Notes under the pieces: model-generated
Seen by the model: only the letters and a program-made list of their open reading frames with translations
What the model was told of the DNA's origin: nothing
The model's database searches: none
Made by a program: the position numbers and the translations under genes
Part shown: positions 1-5,689 of the stretch, in pieces
Position numbering within the stretch: the stretch's first letter is position 1
Layout of the letters: every line of letters starts with the position of its first letter
Assembly (NCBI GenBank): GCA_051747985.1
Contig: JBNJGU010000080.1
Span: forward strand, 1 to 11,905
DNA: 11,905 nt
Origin: PWQG01 sp051747985
GTDB taxonomy: Bacteria; Pseudomonadota; Gammaproteobacteria; Pseudomonadales; Pseudohongiellaceae
Direction: 5' to 3'

Positions 1-375
1 GGATACGCCGTGGTCATCGCTCTGTGCGGAGGTGTCCCCGGTGCTCAGTCCATCTTCCAGGATCAATACCCGATGTCCGCCCAGACCGCGTATCACGGGA
101 CGGGACGCGCCGGCACCGTAGGCCGTGCTGTGGACGCCGGGCTGCTGTTGCAGGGTCTCGCCCAGGGTCATGCCGCGCTGGTCATCCAGGGATTCTCCGA
201 CCAGCATGCCCACCGGTTGGGTCGATTCGAGGCGACTGCGCTGGAAGGGCAGCGCGCGGACCATGATCTCCTCGACGTCGGCGTAATGTCGGTCGGTGGT
301 ATCGGGGTCATCGCTCTGGCCGTGTGCCCATGGTTGGGCAGCAATGACGGCGAGGAAAAGCGCAGTACGACGCAT
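1..375 (-). CDS. TonB-dependent outer-membrane receptor, ZnuD-like, 5' end only (C-terminus outside window)
   Basis: The first 125 residues of a minus-strand protein are open to the window edge. It starts with a signal peptide (MRRTALFLAV..., cleavage near residue 20), followed by a TonB-box-like segment (VEEIMVRA, residues 34-41) and the start of the plug domain. The plug shows LGETLQQQPGV (71-81), SRPVIRGLGGHRVLILEDG (91-109) and SAQSDDHGVS (116-125). The RPVIRGLGGxRVxxLxxG...D...SxDHxV pattern is the one I know from the ZnuD zinc-receptor group rather than from siderophore receptors. The start at 375 has an AAGGA ribosome site 9 bases upstream (385-389). Such receptors import metal or heme across the outer membrane using TonB energy; zinc is inferred here from the plug pattern plus the Zur-like operator just upstream. 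The barrel is not visible, so the substrate is not proven. A copper or heme receptor of the same fold remains possible. Confidence 0.88.
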   Translation of the reverse strand, partial: MRRTALFLAVIAAQPWAHGQSDDPDTTDRHYADVEEIMVRALPFQRSRLESTQPVGMLVGESLDDQRGMTLGETLQQQPGVHSTAYGAGASRPVIRGLGGHRVLILEDGLSTGDTSAQSDDHGVS

Positions 376-434
376 GGCTCTGTATCCTTGTTATTGGCTG
401 ACTGGACACGGGTTGTCCGGTGACTGAATGGTAT

Positions 435-451
435 ATGTTATATCATATCAT
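435..451. promoter_or_regulatory. Candidate Zur (zinc uptake regulator) operator
   Basis: The 17-base site ATGTTATATCATATCAT is an imperfect inverted repeat of 7-base arms (ATGTTAT / ATATCAT, one mismatch) around a 3-base spacer. This is the spacing and sequence of the gammaproteobacterial Zur box (ATGTTAT-N3-ATAACAT), as found upstream of znuABC. It lies 60 bases upstream of the ZnuD-like receptor start and overlaps that gene's best -10 element, so zinc-loaded Zur would block transcription under zinc-replete conditions. It is an AT-rich island in GC-rich surroundings. Fur boxes are the main alternative, but the GATAAT hexamer pattern is a poorer fit. It is over 150 bases from the cystine transporter start, so control of that gene is less likely. 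Confidence 0.6.
442..450 (-). promoter_or_regulatory. Candidate extended -10 promoter of the TonB receptor gene
   Basis: On the minus strand the bases read TGATATGAT: a TGN extension followed by TATGAT, five of six matches to the sigma-70 -10 hexamer. A TTGACG at 457-462 is too close to act as the paired -35 for it, so the promoter would rely on the extended -10. The element lies wholly inside the Zur-like box. The predicted transcript would start near 435 and have a leader of about 60 bases. Other AT-rich hexamers in the same patch (for example TATAAC at 437-442) could serve instead. Confidence 0.4.
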
Positions 452-606
452 TGTAGCGTCAAGTCCGGGATGGCGATTTTTCCCTTCGGATGTCCACCGC
501 TTGCACCACTCTGTGTAACAACCGGCCGACCGGCTGATCCATTGCATAAGGCCCGGCTATCGTTTACTTTGAGACCACATAACAATACGGTGCACAGGAC
601 TCTCTC

Positions 607-1995
607 ATGTCATTTCTCGCCTTCGTCAATCTAGTATTCTTTATCGGACTCCTGGTGCTGCTGGCCAGGATGAGCAAGCGGAACCACACGCTGCCCAGGC
701 AGGTGTTCACCGGCCTGATCGTCGGTGCGGGATTCGGTCTGTTGTTGCAGGTCATCTATGCCGGCAATCAGCCGGTACTCGATCAGACCCTGGCCTGGAC
801 CAATGTGGTGGCCAATGTCTACGTGGGACTGTTGCAGATGATCATCATGCCGTTGGTGCTGGTGACCATGATCGCCGCCGTGCTTCGCATGAAGGAAGTC
901 TCGGCGATGGGCCGCATCGGGGGCTCGGTGATTGGCATGCTGGTGCTGACCACCATGATTGCCGCGGTCATCGGTATCTTTGTCACGCTGCTGTTCGGTC
1001 TTTCAGCGGAAGGCCTGGAGGCCGGAGCGAGGGAGATGGAACGGGCCGAGGCCCTGGCCAGTCGGCAGGGCAGTGTGGCCGATCTGACACTGCCGCAGGT
1101 GCTGGTCAGTTTCGTGCCGACCAACATCTTTGCCGACCTGACCGGCGCCCGGGATACCTCCATCATCGCGGTGGTCATCTTCGGCGTGCTCACCGGTGCC
1201 GCTGCCTTGTTGGTGGCACGGGAGAATCCGGAGCAGGAAGAGCGCATCCACGGATTCATCGATTCCGCCCAGGCCATCGTCATGAAACTGGTGCGGATCG
1301 TGCTCGCGCTGACTCCCTATGGTGTCATGGCGCTGATCATCCGGGTGCTGGCCAGTGCGTCGCTGTCGGATATCCTCAATCTGATCGGCTTTGTGGTGGC
1401 TTCCTACCTGGCCATTGCGCTGATGTTCGTTGTACACGGCCTGTTTCTGTCCCTGGTCGGCGTCAATCCGATGAACTTTTTCCGCCGCATCTGGCCCGTG
1501 CTGACCTTCGCCTTTGCGACCCGAAGTTCGGCGGCGACCATTCCGCTGAACATCAAGACCCAGATCGAGTCGTTGAAGATTCCCGAGCCCATCGCCAACA
1601 TGTCAGCCAGTTTTGGTGCCACGATCGGCCAGAACGGCTGCGCCGGTATCTACCCGGCCATGCTGGCGGTGATGGTGGCGCCCACGATGGGGATCAACCC
1701 GCTGGATCCGGGTTTCTTCTTCGTGCTGATCGGTGTCATCGCCATCAGTTCCTTTGGCGTGGCCGGTGTCGGCGGGGGTGCCACCTTCGCCGCGTTGATC
1801 GTGTTGCCGGCCATGGGTATGCCCATCGAGTTGGTGGCCCTGCTGATCTCCATTGAGCCGCTGATCGACATGGGACGCACGGCATTGAATGTCAGCGGCG
1901 CCATGACCGCCGGCCAGGTGACGGATCGTCTGGTGAAGTTGCCCGGCACGAAACAGCCGACCGGTGATGCCGCTGGCAGCTCCGTGTCCGGTTGA
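607..1995 (+). CDS. tcyP: L-cystine:cation symporter, TcyP type (dicarboxylate/amino acid:cation symporter family)
   Basis: This 462-residue inner-membrane protein has the length and architecture of E. coli TcyP (YdjN), a secondary transporter for cystine of the DAACS/GltPh fold. Family signatures in order: YVGLLQMIIMPLV (72-84); LTFAFATRSSAA with the serine-rich HP1 tip (299-310); GATIGQNGCAGIYPAMLAVMVAP (337-359), replacing the NMDGT motif of glutamate carriers; GVAGVGGGATFAAL (HP2, 384-397); and DMGRTALNVSG (421-431). The QNGCAG form and the DMGRT block match TcyP rather than GltP or DctA, so cystine is the best substrate guess. The start has AGGA 7 bases upstream (596-599). No convincing promoter is visible in the preceding 150 bases. 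It is divergent from the TonB receptor gene and converges on the YdfG-like gene with a 12-base gap. Sulfur supply is the likely role; no partner gene is adjacent. Confidence 0.93.
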   Translation: MSFLAFVNLVFFIGLLVLLARMSKRNHTLPRQVFTGLIVGAGFGLLLQVIYAGNQPVLDQTLAWTNVVANVYVGLLQMIIMPLVLVTMIAAVLRMKEVSAMGRIGGSVIGMLVLTTMIAAVIGIFVTLLFGLSAEGLEAGAREMERAEALASRQGSVADLTLPQVLVSFVPTNIFADLTGARDTSIIAVVIFGVLTGAAALLVARENPEQEERIHGFIDSAQAIVMKLVRIVLALTPYGVMALIIRVLASASLSDILNLIGFVVASYLAIALMFVVHGLFLSLVGVNPMNFFRRIWPVLTFAFATRSSAATIPLNIKTQIESLKIPEPIANMSASFGATIGQNGCAGIYPAMLAVMVAPTMGINPLDPGFFFVLIGVIAISSFGVAGVGGGATFAALIVLPAMGMPIELVALLISIEPLIDMGRTALNVSGAMTAGQVTDRLVKLPGTKQPTGDAAGSSVSG

Positions 1996-2007
1996 TCAAC
2001 AGTCGTT

Positions 2008-2772
2008 TCATTCTTCCATGCCCCGATGAATGGCCAGCGGTCCCCAGGCCTGACAGACGGGCATGACTTCCAGGGCATTGATGTTGACGTGCGGTGGCAC
2101 GCTGCATACCCAATGGACGATATCAGCGATGTCGTCCGCCGCCAGCGGGCGGGTGCCCTCGTAGACTGCATCCGCCTTTTCCCTGTCCTGTCGGAACCGG
2201 ACCTGTGAGAACTCGGTTTCTGACAGTCCCGGCTCGATATTACTGACCCGCACGGCCGACCCCAGTAGGTCCGCCCGCAGTTCCCGGCTGAAATGCTGCA
2301 CGAAGGCCTTGGTGGCGCCATACACATTGCCGCCCGGATACGGCCAGTTGCCGGCCGTCGAGCCGATGTTGACGACATGACCACGATTGCGTTCGACCAT
2401 GCCCGGCAGGATCAGTCGTGTCATGCGGACCAGAGCGGTGATGTTGGTCTCGATCATGGTCTCCCACTCATCCAGCCGGGCCCGGTGCGCGGGCTCCAGG
2501 CCCAGGGCCAGGCCGGCATTGTTGACGAGCACATCGATGTCGCGAGCGGCATCCGGAAGTGCCTCGAACTGTCGCTGGAATGCATCGATATCGCGGACAT
2601 CCGCGGCGATCACGTGGACGGGTGTCGACGGTCCCAGTTCTTCCCGCAGTGCCCGCAATCGCTCGGCCCGGCGGGCCACCAGTACCAGTGTAGCGCCAGA
2701 GCGGGCAAATCGGCGGGCGCAGGCTGCGCCGAATCCAGAGGAGGCGCCGGTGATCAGTATGTGTTGTGCCAT
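2008..2772 (-). CDS. ydfG: YdfG-type short-chain dehydrogenase (NADP-dependent 3-hydroxy acid / malonic semialdehyde reductase)
   Basis: A 254-residue cytosolic classical SDR. The Rossmann motif TGASSGFG is at 8-15, and ARR (33-35) at the end of beta-2 suggests NADP preference. NNAG is at 84-87 and N110 is the catalytic Asn. S138 in the GSTAGNWPYPGGNVYGATK stretch, with Y151 and K155, completes the Ser-Tyr-Lys triad. The blocks LALGLEPAH (88-96), LPGMVERN (122-129) and HVNINALEVMPV (228-239) are those of E. coli YdfG, which oxidises L-allo-threonine and L-serine and reduces malonic semialdehyde to 3-hydroxypropionate. Compared with E. coli, two residues are missing in the PGLxxTEF loop (PGLSETEF, 181-188). 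The start has AGGAG (2778-2782) 5 bases upstream and an extended -10 candidate at 2805-2813. It is transcribed alone. YdfG assignment is strong; the exact physiological substrate is not shown by sequence. Confidence 0.92.
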   Translation of the reverse strand: MAQHILITGASSGFGAACARRFARSGATLVLVARRAERLRALREELGPSTPVHVIAADVRDIDAFQRQFEALPDAARDIDVLVNNAGLALGLEPAHRARLDEWETMIETNITALVRMTRLILPGMVERNRGHVVNIGSTAGNWPYPGGNVYGATKAFVQHFSRELRADLLGSAVRVSNIEPGLSETEFSQVRFRQDREKADAVYEGTRPLAADDIADIVHWVCSVPPHVNINALEVMPVCQAWGPLAIHRGMEE

Positions 2773-2804
2773 GGGGACTCCTGTTCTGTTCCTTGGGGCT
2801 GGCT

Positions 2805-2813
2805 ACTATAGCA
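2805..2813 (-). promoter_or_regulatory. Candidate extended -10 promoter of the ydfG-like gene
   Basis: The minus strand reads TGCTATAGT: a TGN extension plus TATAGT, five of six matches to the -10 consensus. It would give a leader of about 25 bases ahead of the AGGAG ribosome site. No good -35 hexamer is found 16-18 bases upstream, which extended -10 promoters tolerate. Confidence 0.5.
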
Positions 2814-2864
2814 AGCCCGACAGGTCGCCGGAACGGCGGTTTCCGGCGGCCCGGCACGGTCGGG

Positions 2865-2892
2865 TTGCGGGCCTCTCCCGTTCTGGTATAAG
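2865..2892 (+). promoter_or_regulatory. Candidate sigma-70 promoter of the cytochrome/copper monooxygenase operon
   Basis: TTGCGG (2865-2870) is followed after 16 bases by TATAAG (2887-2892), the latter preceded by TGG, an extended -10. Start of transcription would be near 2899, giving a leader of about 139 bases before the start codon at 3038. It is divergent from the ydfG promoter, with the two -10 elements about 75 bases apart. Confidence 0.55.
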
Positions 2893-2918
2893 GTGTCCAT
2901 AAGACCCTGCAAGGAAGC

Positions 2919-2984
2919 ATGGCCGTCAGCCCGGCAGTGGCTGGTCGCCAGGGCGAAGTAAGGCAGTTCCCTCAAGGCGTGTAG
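2919..2984 (+). CDS. Possible 21-codon leader peptide upstream of the copper monooxygenase gene
   Basis: Within the predicted 139-base leader an ATG at 2919 with AAGGA (2911-2915) only 3 bases upstream opens a 21-residue frame, MAVSPAVAGRQGEVRQFPQG..., ending in TAG at 2982-2984. It has no run of a single amino acid as in attenuation peptides, no histidine or cysteine cluster, and resembles no protein I know. It may be chance; the only support is position behind a promoter and an SD-like sequence. Confidence 0.15.
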   Translation: MAVSPAVAGRQGEVRQFPQGV

Positions 2985-3037
2985 TCCGCCACGTGCTGGT
3001 CCAAGAATCATCACTTCATCAAGTGGAGGGGAGGACT

Positions 3038-4420
3038 ATGGGATTGCCCGCAGACTTCAACCCGTCAGGAAAAACGAAATCTTTCCGAACAGGAACAACC
3101 GTTCCCTCAGTCATCGCGGCGCTGTTCGCGCCGGTGGTGTTTGCCCAGTCGTCCGGTGCCATGGATGATGTCACCTATCACGAAGACGTCGAGCAGATCG
3201 TCAATGATAACTGCGTGGTCTGTCATCGTGAGGGTGGCATCGCGCCCATGGCGCTGGACAGCTATGAGCTGGTCAGTGGTTTTGCACCACTGATCCGGCA
3301 GAAAGTGGTCAACGAGGAGATGCCTCCTTATTCCTATGATCGCGATGTCGGCATCCAGGCACTGGAAGAGGACTGGCGTCTCAGCGAGGCGCAGATTGAC
3401 ACCATTGCCGCGTGGGTGGATCAGGGTGCCGCAAGGGGTAACCCGGAGAATGCTCCTGCCGCGCCGGACCTGCCGGATCCCTCCGAATGGACTTTTGCTG
3501 ACCGGTACGGACCACCGGACCTGGTGGTGCCTTCCACGCCGATCGATGTGCCGGCCGGTGGCAATGACATGTGGCATCGCCCGCAGATTCCGACCGGACT
3601 GGCGCAGGATCGCTGCATCCGGGCCGTGCAGGTCAAGCCGGCCGGGGATGCCAAGGCAGTGGTCCATCATGCCAATTCCCGCTTCCTCGTGCGCAATGAG
3701 GAGGGCGAGCTGGAGTCGTCTGATCGCCTCACCGAGTACGCCATGGGCAAGGTCGGCGAGCTGATTCCCGATGGCGTCTGTCGCAGGGCTCCCGCCAATG
3801 CCTATGTCGGCTGGGATATCCACCTGTATCCGGGCGGTATCGGCCGCATGGCGCCGGGTACCGTGATTGAGGACAATGTCGTGGAGATCGGCATCTGGTT
3901 CCATCCGGAAGACTATGAGCCCCGGTTCGAGCAGGACCTGGCGCTGTACAGCGTGGATCGTGGCGAGATGGTGGTGCCGCCGCATGGCGTGACCATGCAG
4001 CAGGATTTCCACAGCTTCGATCACCCCGTCCGGATCGACAGTTTTCAGCCGCATGGACACCTGCGCATGGTGGCCGCGTCCCTGGAAGTCTATTATCCGG
4101 ATAGCGGCGAGATGGAAACCATCAGCATGATTTCCAACTGGAGCGCCCAGTGGCACCACAGTCATATCTACGAGGTGGACTCGGCACCGCTGATTCCCGC
4201 CGGCGCGGTGATGATCATCAAGCAGTGGTATGACAACACCGCCGAGAATCCCAATAATCCGGACCCGGATCAGTGGGTGGACTGGGGTAGTCGGACCGCG
4301 GACGAGATGGATCACGCGTGGATCGCCGTGACCCACCTGGACGAGGAAGGCTACCAGGAGTTGCTGGCCGAGCGAGAGCGGAACGAGTCTTCGGGCCAGT
4401 CCGTGGCGTCCGCACAATGA
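3038..4420 (+). CDS. Secreted cytochrome c fused to a PHM/DBM-like type II copper monooxygenase domain
   Basis: A 460-residue exported protein. A Sec signal peptide ends near AQSSG (36-40). A c-type heme site CVVCH is at 59-63, with MPPY (95-98) offering a Met axial ligand as in the MPPW of related cytochromes. The region from about 195 onward carries the copper-site pattern of peptidylglycine and dopamine beta-monooxygenases: adjacent H210-H211 (VVHH) and H289 (IWFH) for the CuH site; H339-x-H341 (QPHGH) and M424 in ADEMDHAW for CuM, the DEM being the classic C-terminal signature. All six ligands are in order with family-like spacing. The predicted reaction is O2-dependent hydroxylation of an unknown substrate in the periplasm, the heme domain perhaps replacing ascorbate as electron source (inference). 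The start at 3038 is chosen over an in-frame ATG at 2993 because GGAGG (3025-3029) lies 8 bases upstream and the signal peptide then begins properly. An extra HHSH cluster (373-376) could bind another metal. It is first of two genes, 16 bases before the next start. Confidence 0.8.
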   Translation: MGLPADFNPSGKTKSFRTGTTVPSVIAALFAPVVFAQSSGAMDDVTYHEDVEQIVNDNCVVCHREGGIAPMALDSYELVSGFAPLIRQKVVNEEMPPYSYDRDVGIQALEEDWRLSEAQIDTIAAWVDQGAARGNPENAPAAPDLPDPSEWTFADRYGPPDLVVPSTPIDVPAGGNDMWHRPQIPTGLAQDRCIRAVQVKPAGDAKAVVHHANSRFLVRNEEGELESSDRLTEYAMGKVGELIPDGVCRRAPANAYVGWDIHLYPGGIGRMAPGTVIEDNVVEIGIWFHPEDYEPRFEQDLALYSVDRGEMVVPPHGVTMQQDFHSFDHPVRIDSFQPHGHLRMVAASLEVYYPDSGEMETISMISNWSAQWHHSHIYEVDSAPLIPAGAVMIIKQWYDNTAENPNNPDPDQWVDWGSRTADEMDHAWIAVTHLDEEGYQELLAERERNESSGQSVASAQ

Positions 4421-4436
4421 CAACAAGGAGTACACA

Positions 4437-5360
4437 ATGCCAATCTTTCCAGCAATGATGCGCCGGGCGTTGTGGGCGGTGGCGGGGCTTTCCATGGCCC
4501 TGCCGCTGGCCGGTACCGCCCAGGAACAGTTCCAGCAGTATTCCTATCTGTATCCCCAGCAGCCGAGTCCGGATGAGGGACTGCCGGTGTCGCCCTTCTT
4601 CGAGGGCTGGTATGACAACGGAGACGGGACGGTGACCTTCTCGTTCGGGTATCTGAACCGGAACGAGACCACCGTGGTACATATCCCGCATGGCGAGAAT
4701 AACCTCATAGAAAACTCCGACTTCCAGGGCGTGCAGCCCACGGTGTTCCATCCCGGTCGTCAGCGCGGCGTGTATGCCGTCACCGTGCCGGCGGACAGCC
4801 GCGCGGAAGACATCTGGTGGAACATTGTCGACGAGGAACGAGACGAGGTTCACAAGGTGCCGGGTCGCGGCACCGTGGGGGCGTACGAGCTGGACTGGAA
4901 TCCGAGGCCGCATGGCAGTCTGCCGCCGTTGATGTGGTTCGATTCGCAGGCCAACGCAGAGCGCGGCCCCCCGGGGGTCACCGCCGCCTCGGCGCTGAAT
5001 GCCCGGGTCGGAGAGCCGGTCACGCTGTCGGTGAATGTGCTGGATGATTCCCCGCGCGATCCCGAGGATGAGCGCTTTGATGAAACCATACCCGTGCGGG
5101 TGGCGTGGTCGCTGTTCGACGGCACTCCGGGTACGGTGAGCTATGAGCGTCACGAGGCTCATGCGGATTCCGGCGACGACCCGGCCGTGGTGCAGCTGCC
5201 CGAAGCCGAGGGAGAGGCCCGTGTCCGTGTGCGTTTCTCGGAACCGGGCAGTTATCTGTTCCGTGCCCAGGCGGACAATTTCGCCGGTCCGGACAGCTCC
5301 TCCAACGACCAGTGTTGCTGGAGCAATGCCTATCAGCGTGTGACGGTGTCGCCACGCTGA
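4437..5360 (+). CDS. Secreted protein of unknown function, partner of the heme-copper oxygenase gene
   Basis: This 307-residue protein has a signal peptide (MMRRALWAVAGLSMALPLAG, cleavage around TAQ at 27-29). Translation may start at 4437 (AGGAG at 4426-4430, 6 bases away) or at the second Met pair 18 bases later; the first fits the ribosome site. Two parts are visible. Residues 45-155 form a beta-rich module with FFEGWYDNGDGTVTFSFGY (54-72), NRNETTVVHIPHGENN (74-89), and QPTVFHPGRQRGVYAVTVP (100-118). Residues about 180-307 look like an Ig-type sandwich (VGEPVTLSVNV, 191-201; FSEPGSYLFRAQADN, 267-281) ending with QCCWSNAYQRVTV (292-304). Vicinal cysteines C293-C294 could form a strained disulfide or a metal site. 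No catalytic motif is recognised. I have the impression that proteins with this pattern occur in other environmental bacteria, but know no assigned function. The tight operon suggests a substrate-binding, chaperone or metal-loading partner (inference). Confidence 0.82.
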   Translation: MPIFPAMMRRALWAVAGLSMALPLAGTAQEQFQQYSYLYPQQPSPDEGLPVSPFFEGWYDNGDGTVTFSFGYLNRNETTVVHIPHGENNLIENSDFQGVQPTVFHPGRQRGVYAVTVPADSRAEDIWWNIVDEERDEVHKVPGRGTVGAYELDWNPRPHGSLPPLMWFDSQANAERGPPGVTAASALNARVGEPVTLSVNVLDDSPRDPEDERFDETIPVRVAWSLFDGTPGTVSYERHEAHADSGDDPAVVQLPEAEGEARVRVRFSEPGSYLFRAQADNFAGPDSSSNDQCCWSNAYQRVTVSPR

Positions 5361-5381
5361 GCCCGCCATCAACTCCGCTGA

Positions 5382-5419
5382 TTTCCGTGCGCCCGCCATT
5401 CCGGCGCGTGGCACGGGAA
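5382..5419 (+). terminator. Possible hairpin terminator after the oxygenase operon
   Basis: A 9-base-pair stem pairs 5382-5390 (TTTCCGTGC) with 5411-5419 (GCACGGGAA), including one G-T wobble, around a 20-base loop that can fold further. It starts 21 bases after the stop codon. A competing stem pairs CCCGCC (5392-5397) with GGCGGG (5422-5427). The following bases (TTGATAATTCTGTT) are AT-rich but not a clean T run, so intrinsic termination is only plausible. Confidence 0.35.
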
Positions 5420-5439
5420 GCGGCGGGTTGATAATTCTG

Positions 5440-5466
5440 TTGCACCTTCCCGATTCGTGCTATGCT
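5440..5466 (+). promoter_or_regulatory. Candidate promoter of the rhlE-like gene
   Basis: TTGCAC (5440-5445) and TATGCT (5461-5466) are 15 bases apart, short of optimal, but TATGCT is preceded by TGC, giving an extended -10. Start of transcription would be near 5473, leaving a leader of roughly 217 bases before the rhlE start. No better promoter is seen closer to the gene. Confidence 0.45.
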
Positions 5467-5472
5467 GCCGCA

Positions 5473-5689
5473 CAGCCTGTATTGCCCCTTGACTGAATCG
5501 GGGCCAGGCGCGCCATCCTTAATTGTCCATCCTGTCGACAATCCTTCCAGATTGATCCTTGCGAGCTGCAATTACTGAATGTCGCACGCCGTCCATCCGG
5601 TGATGGACATCATTGACCACCCGACAACCGATTGACGCTCGCGAGTGTCGCGTTGCTCCGGTGGTACTCCGTAGACAGAAAGGTAACCA
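5473..5689 (+). promoter_or_regulatory. Long structured 5' leader of the RhlE helicase gene
   Basis: No protein-coding signal is seen here. Three hairpins can be drawn: ATTGTC/GACAAT (5522-5527 with 5537-5542); GTCCATC/GATGGAC (5591-5597 with 5602-5608, 4-base loop); and GACGCTC/GAGTGTC (5634-5640 with 5643-5649). GTCCATCC occurs twice (5525-5532 and 5591-5598), so GATGGAC at 5602-5608 could pair with either copy. DEAD-box helicase genes are often regulated through long leaders (E. coli deaD and related cold-shock genes), so post-transcriptional control is a reasonable inference. No known riboswitch class is recognised. Confidence 0.35.

Noticed and set aside
10..423. A plus-strand 137-codon frame at the left edge
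   Set aside because: It lies opposite the TonB receptor gene, which has a signal peptide, TonB box and plug domain; the plus-strand translation has no known motif and ends in the regulatory gap.
2993..3037. An upstream in-frame ATG adding 15 residues to the cytochrome/copper protein
   Set aside because: No ribosome site precedes it, whereas GGAGG sits 8 bases before 3038; the extension would also bury the signal peptide.
3107..4495. A 462-codon open frame on the minus strand across the copper oxygenase gene
   Set aside because: It is antisense to a gene with a strong ribosome site, signal peptide, heme motif and copper ligands. Its translation is rich in His, Arg and Ile with no domain, typical of the reverse frame of a GC-rich gene.
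4218..5414. A 398-codon minus-strand frame over the second gene of the oxygenase operon
   Set aside because: Arg/His-rich translation without motifs; the plus-strand gene has a ribosome site, signal peptide and operon spacing.
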